Positions 14,454-25,129 of a stretch of DNA of 64,000 nucleotides are shown here, piece by piece. The notes under the pieces were generated by a model. The model worked only from the letters and a program-made list of their open reading frames with translations, searched no databases and was not told where the DNA came from. This DNA comes from Symsagittifera roscoffensis (Eukaryota > Xenacoelomorpha > Acoela > Convolutidae). Numbering within the stretch: position 1 is the first letter of the stretch; each line of letters starts with the position of its first letter. The DNA is taken from the NCBI RefSeq assembly GCF_963678635.1, contig NC_087070.1, positions 20,939,461 to 21,003,460 on the forward strand, given 5' to 3'. The position numbers and the translations under genes are program-made.

Positions 14454-14605
14454 CTACAGCAAAAAAAATTGAGTTTATTTATTCAATTGAACAAAAAATT
14501 AACTTCTGACCCGCTTCCAAAAATTTATTTTTCACCGAGAAAAGAAAAAAAAATAAAAACCCTCAAAGCCAAAACAGGTATTCAATTTTCAAATGAATGT
14601 TTTCT

Positions 14606-14691
14606 CAGGCGTAATCGATCTGTGAATCTTCGATTACAGAAAGGTTGCGTTAACCACTATACTAAACTGGCTTTACGGACGCAGAGATACA
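14606..14691 (-). other. tRNA-like (SINE-type) fragment, copy 1
   Basis: On the minus strand the fragment starts GCGTCCGTAAAGCCAG and contains TAGTATAGTGG, a good match to the RNA polymerase III A-box. No convincing cloverleaf or B-box can be drawn, so it is a tRNA-derived relic or SINE head rather than a tRNA gene. Confidence 0.3.
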
Positions 14692-14818
14692 AGTCTAGCT
14701 ATACTGCTCGTTTAATACTTCGATGCTGACAGTGTAACTCGAGTTATTTATGAGTGGCGAAATATCCCGCGCTAAAAATTGTTCCCAGTTGAATTGAGCC
14801 GAGCTAACTAGTTGTATT

Positions 14819-14938
14819 AATTTCATATACGCCTCAGTTTTCAACACTTAATATTTGATATTACCAGCCCAAAATTCGAATTTCATATACGCCTCAATTT
14901 TCAACACTTAATATTTGATATTATCAGCCCAAAATTTG
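14819..14938. repeat. 60 bp tandem repeat, two units
   Basis: Two units starting AATTTCATATACGCCTCA. The paralogous block has three units at 18,385-18,564, so the repeat number changed after duplication. Confidence 0.9.
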
Positions 14939-15210
14939 TAGTTTCTCAATGTGTTTTTTCAGAAAAACTATTTGTGACTTGTTAAAGAGCAGTCAGAACA
15001 TTCAGGGCATTGTCCTGATATACGAGCAGTCTTTGCTGTCTTTTTGCCGATTTTTTAAATAAGGGGTAATTGTATTAGTTAACACAGAGGTGAAGTTGCA
15101 CATCGCATACACAAGCAAAAATAAGACCGATAACGCTACTGGTAAAAACTGAATGAGTAAAACTTTGAGTCTGCAAAATTTCTCGAGTGGCGCACGCCAA
15201 TTATGACGGT

Positions 15211-17434
15211 TGGAATATGCTTCGATCATGCTTCAAAATGTACCATTAAGTGAACGGGGAAAAAGTCGATTACTCGGTTGGAATCGCAAGGGTAAAATTT
15301 TCAAAGCATTTTAGTTTAAAAAAATTAGAGAAAATAGCTCGGAGCACTTTTCCTGAAAAACTTTTTTTTAAATCATCACGACCTATATTAGAGTCTGTAC
15401 TACGTTCATCGACTCTTGAAAACAAAGCCAACTAACAGTTGGAAAAGAGAAATGAACGCAAGGAAACTGAAAAAAAAAACTGACTGGATCAATACGTATA
15501 ACTTTTGTTTCGCTGGGAAATCTGATAATTTATTTCCTTTTTCGAAACCAGAAGTGGAACACGATTTTCGTGACTTTTACACATTTGCTGTTCGACAGGG
15601 GAGTTTGCCTTTCTTTTAACAATGGAAATGAACTGAACTTAAAAAGAAATCACAAGTCAAACCGTAAACAAGAAATCACAAGAAAATTAAAACTCTTCAC
15701 CTTCGAAGTTAGAAGTCGATAGCATTTTCCGTTAACTTTACACTTTTGCTTTTCTATAATTAAGTTTGTCTTCCTTTTAAGAAAAGGAACTGAACTGAAC
15801 TCAACGAGAAATTAAAATTCACACCACAAAAAATCAAATTTGAGTGTAAACCATTTTCAAGACTTTTCCTTAAAAAAATCATCACGACTTCTAGAAGAGT
15901 CTTCACTATTTTAATCGACTCATGAAAAAACAAGCAAATTATTCCACGTAGGCTCGATTCAAAGTGAATGTCTGTCTGCGCAGAAAAACTTAATAACTAG
16001 AATGTTGACCTTTCTTCTTGAACAAAATGGTCCATCTTTTTTAAATAAAACAAAAACAAATATAAAACTGAATTAGTAAGAAATGGTGGGTTTTTACCAA
16101 CCAGGGATTAATGAAAATTACTCTAAACAAAATTAATTCATTTAAAGTTGCTCTTCTCAAACATCATTTTTCTGTGAAAAACATTATTTTGATAATTTTC
16201 TATAATGAACACAAAATAGTTTCTTCAACCTTCTGTGATTTCGCAGTACTAAGTATTGATCAAAAAAGCACATTCCTTGATCCCTATTTCAGAAGAGCCG
16301 CAAAAACATTGTCAGCATGAAATGAATTGGATCTCTTTTGAGCTGTATTCCTCTTAGTATATCGATTCGCATGCCCTGATTACGAGCCATTTTTAATTTG
16401 AATTTATCGATTCGAATCTGATTAATTATTTCAATTAGACTCGATTTATTGACAGATCGGTCTTTTTGTATGTCAGAAGAGTCCAATTACGCTGAATGAT
16501 AGTGTCAAATCAAATTGAGAAAAATTGCTAGACTAAGATGATGATGAAGCAGAATTACAACAAAAGAGAAACGAAGTTAAAACACTCATTCCAATTATGT
16601 ACCTGTAAATAAACCTTCTACTAAAGACCACAGTAAAATTACAGCTTTAACTTCGCCACATAAAGATATTAAATTGTTGTGATTGATTGATAAAAGGCAA
16701 CTGCGAATCGGAAGCGGCAAAATAAATTGTTATTAACTAAAATTATCAAACTCTAAATCATCTACAATGGATACAATAACTATTAGAAACTAACAGCACG
16801 GATATTTCATATCACATTCGAATGACAACAAACATTATGGTATAACAAAGATAGTTTGAATGAAGTTGTAAAAATAAGTTTTTTCCTGAATTAATCATCA
16901 AACCACCCTCCTCACCCTTAAATTGCTTCGGACAGAGAGGAATTTCAATTGAATCGCGTGCAATGTCAGAAGCCGATACTATTTTTAAACAATTCGGACT
17001 TCAAAAATCCGAACTACTTTGTTTTGTTTACAAATGTCTATAGAGTTTTCATGTGCAAATGAAAACCTAAGAAATCAAATTTTCGACTATTGTCTAAAGT
17101 TTCTATCTTTGGTTGTATTTACAACGACATTCAGTATTGGCTAAGTTTAACATAGCACAATGAAGTCATTCAGAAACCATTTAAACAAAACTGTCAGAAA
17201 TCAAATTTCTCGATCTTTCTAATTTTATACATTATCTATTTTTAAATAACTCCATCTGTAGCTAATTTAGTCTCCATTTCATATTAAGTTCGGATGAATT
17301 CGACAGTTAGCTCAATATTAAATAAGTAATCATAAATTTTTTACCTAGTTCTGCTGAAATCTCGTACTTCAAAAATGTATACAAAAAATTCTTAGATCTG
17401 TCGAACTCTATTACGTATTGGCTCGATCTGTTTT
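15211..17434. other. Stretch between the two GRB2 exon blocks, no gene seen
   Basis: AT-rich sequence with only short open frames on either strand and no recognisable domain, RNA gene or long repeat. Confidence 0.6.
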
Positions 17435-17786
17435 GCTGTTTGTTGGCTGTTTTCAAATTGGTTACGTGATGTTTTTGACATTTGCTTTTTTGATGTGTAG
17501 CGCTGGATTGGCTTGTTCGTAAAGATAGACGTGAAGGAGTAGATGATTTGCTAGAGCACTTAGAGCTGAGGAGGCTAGAATTAACGGGGATGTTGTGGTT
17601 CTCATTGTTGGTTGCAGAACCAGTGATGATGCGTCTCCTTGGGAAACTAGGGATGTTATGGAAGATTATGGGATTATGGTGGCTCTTAGAAATACCAGGG
17701 ATAGTCAGACAAGATCACAGCTCGCGTGACTCCTACGAGTTACAGGGATGTTGGAGCTCCTATGAGTACCAGGGATGTTGTGCCTT

Positions 17787-20700
17787 CTAGGAGTAATATG
17801 GTTGCCCTATATTGTTAGGTGCAGCGGACGTTGCTGTGGTGGTCTGTCTAACGTAGTTCTTGGGGAAGTATCCTATCTGCCCGTGAAGTTGTCCTTTCCA
17901 CCACTCTGAGTGACTCCAGTCTAACAGTTCTATCTCCTCGCCCCTTCTACAACAAAAGAATTGAGTTTATTTATTCAATTGAACAAAAAATTAACTTCTG
18001 ACCCGCTTGCAAAAATTTATTTTTCACCGAGTAAAGAAAAAAAATAAAAACCCTCAAAGCCAAAACAAATTCCAATTTTTTATGTTAATTTTTGTTCTGA
18101 CTTTCGAAAAATGAGGAATATATATGCTTGGGCGGTTTTTCATTCGGACCAATTTCCAAATTAATGTTTTTCAGGCGTAATCGATCTCTGAATCTTCGAT
18201 TACAGAAACGTTGCGCTAACCACTATACTAAACTGGCTTTACGGACGCAGAGATACAAGTCTAGCTATGCTGCTCGTTTAATACTTTGATGCTGACAGTG
18301 TAACTCGAGTTATTAATGAGTGGCAAAATATCCCGCGCTAAAAATTGTTCCCAGTTGAATTGAGCCGAGCTAACTAGTTGTATTAATTTCATATACGCCT
18401 CAATTTTCAACACTTAATATTTGATATTATCAGCCCAAAATTCGAATTTCATATACGCCTCAATTTTCAACACTTAATATTTGATATTAACAGCCCAAAA
18501 TTCGAATTTCATATACGCCTCAATTTTCAACACTTAATATTTGATATTATCAGCCCAAAATTCGTAGTTTCTCAATGTGTTTTTTAGAAAAACTATTTGA
18601 GACCTGTTAAAGAGCAGTCAGAACATTCAGGGCATTGTCCTGATATACGAGCAGTCTTTGCTATCTTTTTTGCCAATTTTTTAAATAACGGGTAATTGTA
18701 TTATTTAACACAGAGGTGAAGTTGCACATCGCATACACAAGCAAAAATATGACCGATAACGCTACTGGTAAAAACTGAATGAGTAAAACTTTGAGTCAGC
18801 AAAATTTCTCGAGTGGCGCACGCCAATTATGACGCATTGGCAGAACCAGTCAAATTGAAAAAAAAATAAATTTACCAATTAACATGCCTCAATTTATAGA
18901 GCAGTCTATCGAGCATTAATAACATGAAAGAATTAAATGTAACAAAAATAAAATAATTTTTTTATATTTTGAGACTTTTTGTGAAAATTATCCCCCCACA
19001 CGCCATATTAAATACAAAGTGATAAATTTTGCCAAAATGGCAATCTTTAAATCCCCATAACTTTGCTAAAAAAAGATCACAGGTGAAATATCTTTTCAAA
19101 ATTAAGCTATGGACAACAATAGTTTTCGATTGATTTTTAAAAAATTCCGTCAAAAATGGCTAGTTAAAAAGTCGAAATGTCTAAAAAAAACCACACAAAG
19201 CACAAATATTCCGTTACTTTCAATACGAAAGTTAAAACAATTATAGTCTATGTTAAAATCTTTAGCATTGGTTGTACTTAATAGCTGCTTATTGATCAAA
19301 ATGAACACTTTCAAAATTAATACAATTTATCGCAACAATATTTGCGACTTAGATTGGAAAAAAATAGTTCATACTATAACACAAGCAGTGCTTGTGTGAA
19401 AAACCCTAAATCAACCCACTTTCGAAACTAACCAAATTCATGTTTTTTAGCTCCATTTACAATTTTGTCACTTGAGAGCATAATTCACCTGGCTTTTAGC
19501 AAACGAATGGGAATTGATATTGAAAAACGCTTTGAAACAGCCAATTAAATTTTTAACAGTCAATGAATGAAGTGAAAAGATCGTTTCTTTTTTTGTCTTC
19601 TGGAAAAAACTTCAAGACCCAACAAATCCAATTTGAGCGTGATCAAATTTTGAGATTTATCCAGAAGACAAAAAAAAGAAACGATCTCTTCACTTCATTC
19701 ATTGGCTGTTAAAAACTGGGAGAATGAGAGGTTAAAATAACTGAAATCAGGGGCGGATTTAGGGATTCGAACCTTTACCGACCCAAAGGATCCCCCCTTA
19801 GAATTATTTTCAGAAATCCAATTTTGGCTGACGGACCCTAAAATTTTTCTAAAGGCGCCTAAAAACGCCTTTTTGGCCAGTTTTTTTTTTCAAAATTTTG
19901 CCTGCGACGCAGAATTTTTGGCCAAAACAGGGACTATTTAGTGCTTTGGGATAGCTCGGAAAACCAATTTAGTCGACCTAAAAAAAGGCGACAAAATTCC
20001 GAAAATTTTTTGAAAAAAAAGTAAGTATACCAGATTTTCACGCCACTGAGACAACTTAATACAAATTTTTGCTTTAAAATCGAAATAACGGCTGAGATGG
20101 CTTAAATACCACAAAAATCTATTGCAACAAAAAAAAACGTAATCGTATCATAATCTTCTTTCAACAATCTGGATTTTAAGATCTCACCTGAAGCCGAGTT
20201 CTCCCTGTTCGTCTGGCTGGAAGTCAAACAGGGCCTGGACTGTTGTAGTCCTGGGCTGCTGCTGGTTTTGATTCTGCATGAGGTGATTGTTCTGTGACTG
20301 TTGCAATGGCGGCTGTTGTTGCATGTGTTGCAGATTGTGCTGCTGTTGTTGCTTCTCGTCTGCTACCATGTCTTTCAGCATGATCTTGCACACTCTAGAA
20401 AAAAAACGTTCAAATATATCAAATCAACATTATACAAACAGTTTAGCTCTTTAAGAAGGACCGCTGTTTTGATCCTTTATTAAAGCTTTTTTCTATTCCG
20501 GCCATACTATTTTGTTTGTGGTCTGAATTTTTTTATAGTTATAGAAAGTCTTTAGAGCGAGCTTGAATGAGGAGTCTTTCTTTTACGGCATTTTAATTGA
20601 GTAAAAAAATTATCGTTTCATATTATTAACGCTATTAATTCTTTTGGAACGTTATATTTAAAGCTTTCTGAAAATAAGATCACTTTTAAGCCTATAATTG

Positions 20701-21325
20701 AATCATATTTTTGCGTCATTTACAGTTTTGTTCTTGGAGCGCGTAATTTGCCTTCCATGTAGCCCATGAATTTGAAGCGATCTTAAACGGAAATCAAAAT
20801 TTAGCTTGAAAAAAATTCTCCTAAAAAAACGCGAAAATCCAGACAACCTCAGTGTCCACACTTTGTTCATTAATATTTAAGCATATTGCAATACCTGGAT
20901 ATGCTGGTTTTCTTGTGATGTTCCACCAGTTTGTTCAGACTGTCAAACTTGGTCATCCAGATGTAGAACTTATAGTCGTTGTCCTTCAAGATCTTGAAGT
21001 GTTGCACTTGACCTTCGAACTTGACCGACAGACTGTAGGATCCTGGTTCCATGATTGTCTCCGAGTCTCGGATTAGAAAAGCACCGTTGTAAGGCTGATC
21101 GGCAAGCAGTTCCTCCGCTTTGGCACGTGATATCTTGCCATAATACCAGTTGGCTTTCTTCATTTTGATGTAGTTTTTGGGGACGAAGCCGACCTGTCCG
21201 TTGAGTGCGGCATTGTACCAATTGGCATCCCGCTCAGTCTGCAGTATGTTGATCGCTTGACCTTGAGAGAAGGAAAGCTCGTCGTCGGCAGTGGCCTGAA
21301 AGTCGTACTCGGCTGTCGCCTCCAT
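17787..21325 (-). CDS. GRB2: GRB2/DRK/SEM-5 adaptor (SH3-SH2-SH3), three coding exons
   Basis: Adaptor that joins phosphotyrosines on receptor kinases to SOS and Ras at the plasma membrane. Coding exons on the minus strand: 21,325-20,895, 20,394-20,188 and 17,946-17,787, all with GT-AG borders and both introns in phase 2. The joined frame is 265 codons (about 217 in human). N-terminal SH3 is at residues 1-56 (ATADDELSF). SH2 is at about 58-150, with FLIRDSE carrying the phosphotyrosine-binding Arg 86. The C-terminal SH3 starts at about 196 (ALFDF) and includes EWWKG and FPKNYV. Between SH2 and the second SH3 is an unusual Gln/Asn-rich insert of about 45 residues. A likely 5'UTR acceptor (TTTTCAG) lies 17 bases before the ATG. 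The last exon is duplicated in decayed form downstream. Confidence 0.93.
18174..18248 (-). other. tRNA-like (SINE-type) fragment, copy 2
   Basis: Paralogue of the fragment at 14,606-14,691, within GRB2 intron 2. It keeps the A-box-like TAGTATAGTGG. A full tRNA fold is not supported. Confidence 0.3.
18385..18564. repeat. 60 bp tandem repeat, three units
   Basis: Three nearly identical 60 bp units starting AATTTCATATACGCCTCA at 18,385, 18,445 and 18,505, inside GRB2 intron 2. Confidence 0.95.
18880..19230 (-). repeat. Dispersed repeat related to 3,470-3,900
   Basis: The reverse complement shares long stretches with 3,470-3,900: the CGACTTTTTAACTAGCCATT segment, AAGTTATGG, and the ATATGGCGTGTGGGG motif followed by TTTTCACAAAAA. 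It lies in GRB2 intron 2. It is probably a non-autonomous transposon, class unknown. Confidence 0.6.
19551..19715. repeat. Long inverted repeat (snap-back) in GRB2 intron 2
   Basis: Arms 19,551-19,605 and about 19,660-19,715 are near-perfect inverted copies (shared AATGAATGAAGTGAA and AGATCGTTTCTTTTTTTGTC) around a loop of about 54 bases. In the GRB2 pre-mRNA the arms would pair into a hairpin of about 55 bp. It may be a MITE whose inverted ends make up most of its length. Confidence 0.8.
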
Positions 21326-21342
21326 TATTCAAGTCATCTCTG
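21326..21342 (-). promoter_or_regulatory. Splice acceptor just upstream of the GRB2 ATG
   Basis: On the minus strand GTTTTCAG ends 17 bases before the start codon, followed by AGATGACTTGAATA and then ATG. A tiny upstream frame (ATG ACT TGA) lies in the short leader. This is either the end of a 5'UTR intron or a spliced-leader acceptor. Confidence 0.5.
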
Positions 21343-21682
21343 AAAACAGGACAAGTGCAAATTTATTCAAGATCAAACCTCGCAAAATCGTATGCTCAAG
21401 TTTTTATTCAGACCCTCAAATTTTGAATCAAATCAGCTACTTTAGAACACTTTGTTTCAAGTTGAAATTGTGATACTGCAACAAAATCAGGCATCAAAAC
21501 TTTTCAAAAAGACTCACATGCGTTTGAAAATTACCTTATCAGCTCCTAATTTTGACAAGCTTGTCAACTTTTGCCATTAAGGCCCTTAAATTACACGGCC
21601 ACATCTCCCCAACATTATTGCATCAATTTGGAAACAAAACGTTAAGTGATATTAAATTCAATTCAAAATTATTTAGCAGATA

Positions 21683-23812
21683 TCAAAATGTCGTTTGCAT
21701 GCTGTTCCTTGTTTTCAATTTAACAGACGTTTTTCTTCTTGCGACTACAGTCGAACCATCCATATCTTCTTCTATTATGTTTTTCTTCCAAGCAGGGTGA
21801 ATTTTTTTGAACTTCTTGAAATTAGGTTGATTCGATCCGGTTCTGTCTGAGTTGTTTGGTGGAGGGAGTCGCTGTCTTTTCAAAGAAAAAGTTGTAGACC
21901 GCATCATTGACGTTTCATGGAGATTGCTACTTGAATTTTCAGGTAAACGTGTTGTGTTATCTGATCGCGATAGCTCATTAGAACCGACTGCAGAAATATC
22001 ACCTCTAATCGCATCAAAATTTTTCTGCTTTTTAACCCATGAGTCTCCAAAAGAACGATTTGAGACCATCGAAATAGCATTACTTTTGATTCCACTAATG
22101 TTATTGACTGTTCTTTCAAGACAGCTTTCAGCAGCTTGACGACTTTTGGCCGTTTCCTTTTTTGAAACTGTAATTTTGTTTTCAGAGACATCTGTTCTAG
22201 ATTTTACTTCTTTTAAATTGGCAGCACAACTATTTGCATCAGAAGTCGGAAAGTCATTACTCACAGCATCGTTGTTAATATCTCTTACATTGATGTTTCT
22301 GTCGCTTGGGTTATTTCTGACTGGTTCCAAGGCATCCAGAAACCCTAAAGATTGTGATATGAAATTATCCTGGAGATCACCCACCTCTTTCGGTTGTTCA
22401 GGCTCCTGAATTTTAGAAATTTTTTGATAGTTTTCCGTAAGCGGCGATCCTTTCCTCTTACCCTTAATATCTTTGACATTTGAATCATTTATTTGCTGTT
22501 TCAGAGAAGTCAAGCGTTTGAGTTCAACTCCTTTGTTGACTTTCGAAGTAATACCAGACGGCTCAACGGTATCCGGGTCAGCATGCTTGTCAGTCAAACT
22601 CGAGATAAAGTTCGTTTTATCTACAGTAGTGCTGCTAAATCCAGTGTTGTTCGATTTATTCACTTCTGGCAATGTGATGCTCTTGTTAAAACGAGCAGAT
22701 GATTGCTTCTCGGTTTCAGAACATGAGCGAATATTTACATCAACATTTGTGCTGGCCAGCTGATTTTGAATAAAATTCATTGGCATCGTGCATTCATTGA
22801 CACCGTACGTTTCGGCAATGCGCTGCGTTGTATCTAAATCAGCTAACTCACTCGGTACTTTGGAAGACGGATTGCAATAGTTCTGTCTATCACAATACAA
22901 AACGCAAAAACCAAGTTCACAGTCTGTTATAGCTCTCTTTGAAAGCTCGGACAATCTATTTCTGATAGAATCAAAGGAAGATTTGTTAAGCGAAGCACGA
23001 GATTGAACACAAACAATTGCATCACTTTTCAAATCTTCGATTATAACTAATTTCTGTTCTTTGGTCAAAATATTGAAGAGCACGCAACTTGCGCCAGCAT
23101 AAATTAGCATCGGTTGTAACCGTTTCATGTGCAGTTCATCAACAAAAACAAATTTCAAACTTTTAAGCAAGTTCAAACGCAAATGACAATTCTCGAATTT
23201 GGCAAGAGATTGGTTAATTATGTTTTCAGATACTTTCGGAACATAATCTGACAACTGTAAACATTTTGTTCCGTTATTGTTTATGAGATCGTAAAAATAC
23301 GATGGAGTTACGATTTGTCGAAAAAGAACTAATGCAGTGAAAACTTTGTGTGTAGCTGTTATGCTGGACATAACTAAGAAATGTGTGTCCTCGTTGAACT
23401 CACTCACAATTTCAATATCGTATTGAGTACATAAAGATTTAAAATCTTTTCGTTCTTCTCTGCTTAAATTGGATGTGCATACTTTAGTTGTCTCCACATA
23501 CACTTTAAATCGTGTCTGGAAATTTGCAAACTGAATAGTGTCCCCCACATGCAACTGCTTTTTGGATCCCTTTTGAATTTTCTGGGCGTTTACATAAGTC
23601 CCAAATTTAGAACAATCTTCGATCCAGAGCTCGTTAGACTCATTGGCTTCCAGAATGGAGTGAATTCTACTGATTGAAGCGTCATTTATGGAAAAATCGC
23701 AACCTTTCCTACCAACCTTAAAACTTGTGCAAATTGGAGTGATTACGAAAGATGATCTTGGATAACTTAACTGCTTATCACATTTGAGGACATAAATACT
23801 GGAAAACGGCAT
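21683..23812 (-). CDS. NBN: Nibrin (NBN/NBS1), single exon
   Basis: Subunit of the nuclear MRE11-RAD50-NBN complex that senses and processes DNA double-strand breaks. The frame is 709 codons (754 in human) with no intron. An FHA domain spans about 25-105, with GRKG at 34-37 and SRIH at 48-51 as phosphothreonine-binding residues. A BRCT domain spans about 111-185, and a second BRCT-like region about 215-300. A long Ser/Thr-rich stretch, probably disordered, runs from about 310 to 650. The C-terminal FKKFKK segment followed by HPAW (about residues 665-676) matches the MRE11-binding region of the family. The ATM-binding tail (F-x-Y near basic residues) is not seen before the stop or in the 357 bases that follow, so it is absent or too diverged. 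An acceptor-like CTTTTAG lies six bases before the ATG. GRB2 follows in the same direction. Confidence 0.9.
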   Translation of the reverse strand: MPFSSIYVLKCDKQLSYPRSSFVITPICTSFKVGRKGCDFSINDASISRIHSILEANESNELWIEDCSKFGTYVNAQKIQKGSKKQLHVGDTIQFANFQTRFKVYVETTKVCTSNLSREERKDFKSLCTQYDIEIVSEFNEDTHFLVMSSITATHKVFTALVLFRQIVTPSYFYDLINNNGTKCLQLSDYVPKVSENIINQSLAKFENCHLRLNLLKSLKFVFVDELHMKRLQPMLIYAGASCVLFNILTKEQKLVIIEDLKSDAIVCVQSRASLNKSSFDSIRNRLSELSKRAITDCELGFCVLYCDRQNYCNPSSKVPSELADLDTTQRIAETYGVNECTMPMNFIQNQLASTNVDVNIRSCSETEKQSSARFNKSITLPEVNKSNNTGFSSTTVDKTNFISSLTDKHADPDTVEPSGITSKVNKGVELKRLTSLKQQINDSNVKDIKGKRKGSPLTENYQKISKIQEPEQPKEVGDLQDNFISQSLGFLDALEPVRNNPSDRNINVRDINNDAVSNDFPTSDANSCAANLKEVKSRTDVSENKITVSKKETAKSRQAAESCLERTVNNISGIKSNAISMVSNRSFGDSWVKKQKNFDAIRGDISAVGSNELSRSDNTTRLPENSSSNLHETSMMRSTTFSLKRQRLPPPNNSDRTGSNQPNFKKFKKIHPAWKKNIIEEDMDGSTVVARRKTSVKLKTRNSMQTTF

Positions 23813-23840
23813 AAGTAACTAAAAGCATCAGATGAGATCT
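23813..23840 (-). promoter_or_regulatory. Splice-acceptor-like site just upstream of the NBN ATG
   Basis: On the minus strand GATGCTTTTAG is followed by TTACTT and then the ATG. The pyrimidine run plus AG six bases before the start resembles the GRB2 arrangement and could be a spliced-leader or 5'UTR-intron acceptor. Confidence 0.35.
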
Positions 23841-24137
23841 AGAGAAGCCTTAATCAATTTCAAAAATAGTAAAAGGATAGTAAATGGGTTGCAGAGCAAA
23901 TACCACAGATTGTTCCGACTTAAAAAATCACGTTTTTAACAAATTTTTGTTTTGATATTTTTTCCACCTTTTGGTTTCGTTTTTGAGATAGTCAAGGTTG
24001 ACTAAATTGGCTAAAAAGTTATCATGAAAGAAGTAAAAACAAAGAATTAATAAGAGAAGCCGATTAACTTTGTAAATAGCACAGAATGTTCTGACCATAG
24101 TCTTAAAAAATAAAAATAAAAGCTTTCAAACTATTAG
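23841..24137. other. Region upstream of NBN, no gene seen
   Basis: AT-rich non-coding sequence between NBN and the first copy of the JmjC-gene array. No promoter element is clear. Confidence 0.5.
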
Positions 24138-24916
24138 TATAGTATCGTTAGTTTTTCTGCGAAATAAGATAAAAATATCTGAACAAAAACAAAAACTTAG
24201 GCATATTCGACAGTCATAGCAAAATAGGCAAATTGAACAACAGTTTTTGCAGAAAGATGACTAGAAAAACAAATAAATCAATAGAAACAAAAAATTACCT
24301 TTTTTTATTACCAAAATTTTATAGAAGAATATCAATAAATAACTTTGCTTGAATAAAACTAAGATTTCGCGGCTTTAATTAGCATCAAAAAGCTCTTCTA
24401 AGCCTGCCCTCTCTCCTTCATTTAATCTTAATTAGACCAAAACTCAAAAAATTCCAAATGAGTTTTTCTCAATACTGGGATAATTTGTTCGAACATTCTT
24501 AATGTCGTTCGAATCACAACTGAATGCGCTTCAACATATATCACTCGACCCATACCAAGGAAATACTTGTGATACCTGAATTTGCTTGGAGAACAAAAAA
24601 AAAAACAAAATCACACCCGAATAGTATGTTCCTCCCAATTTTTCAAATGGTCGGAACAATGGGAAAAAACGGAAAAGTAAAATCGACATGCTCATGAAAC
24701 CGACTCACGGTTGAAAGCGCTACAAAATGATACCACTTTCGACCCTACAATTTTTATATGAGGTATTCAAGATTCGAACTAAAAGGACTTCGAACTATAT
24801 TGACTGGAAATGAAATGCGAGAGTTAATTGCCTTCCCAACATCATCAACTGGAATTTTAGACTTACTGTTCACTAATACCACCACAGATAGTCTTTTGTA
24901 ACAAGGCTAAAAAGAA

Positions 24917-25093
24917 TTGAATGCTTTATCAAATATCATGATGCCATGTCTTGGAATGGAAAGTACCTAATCTGGTTACAAAGCATCAAAGAACGTGTGT
25001 TTCCTCGGCAACCCAAAGCTACTGTAAGGCCAATTTTGAAAGCATTTCGAGAAAATTATGAAGAACCCTTGCACAGGAATTAGCTGGAGCGAG
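24917..25093 (+). pseudogene. Exon-like segment of the JmjC-gene unit (three copies)
   Basis: A segment of about 170 bases ends in a donor-like GAG|GTAGAA. It is also found at 25,704-25,879 and 52,394-52,574. One frame is kept in two of the copies (containing SYCKANF and SRKIMKNP); this copy has lost one A and is frameshifted. I do not recognise the encoded peptide. It is probably an upstream exon of the degraded gene whose JmjC exons follow. Confidence 0.4.
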
Positions 25094-25129
25094 GTAGAAT
25101 TCTAACTTTTGCAAAAAGCTAAAAAGAAT

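Larger units (their letters stand above)
13953..15210. repeat. GRB2 last-exon duplication block, decayed copy
   Basis: This block matches 17,435-18,836 over more than 1.2 kb, including the exon, its 3' flank, a tRNA-like fragment and the 60 bp repeats. It has two of the 60 bp units where the other copy has three. It lies downstream (minus-strand sense) of the intact gene end, so it looks like a partial tandem duplication of the gene's 3' end. Confidence 0.85.
17435..18836. repeat. GRB2 last-exon duplication block, intact copy
   Basis: Paralogue of 13,953-15,210. It holds the intact last coding exon of GRB2 (17,787-17,946), a 3' flank rich in GGGATGTTG-type short repeats read on the plus strand (about 17,590-17,780), a tRNA-like fragment and three 60 bp units. 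Confidence 0.85.

Noticed and set aside
17548-17790. Plus-strand frame with repeated GMLW/ELQGCWSSYEYQG sequence
   Set aside because: It runs antisense across the 3' flank of GRB2, where short GGGATGTTG-type repeats keep it open.
18174-18248. Functional tRNA gene
   Set aside because: Only the A-box fits; acceptor stem, anticodon arm and T arm do not pair.
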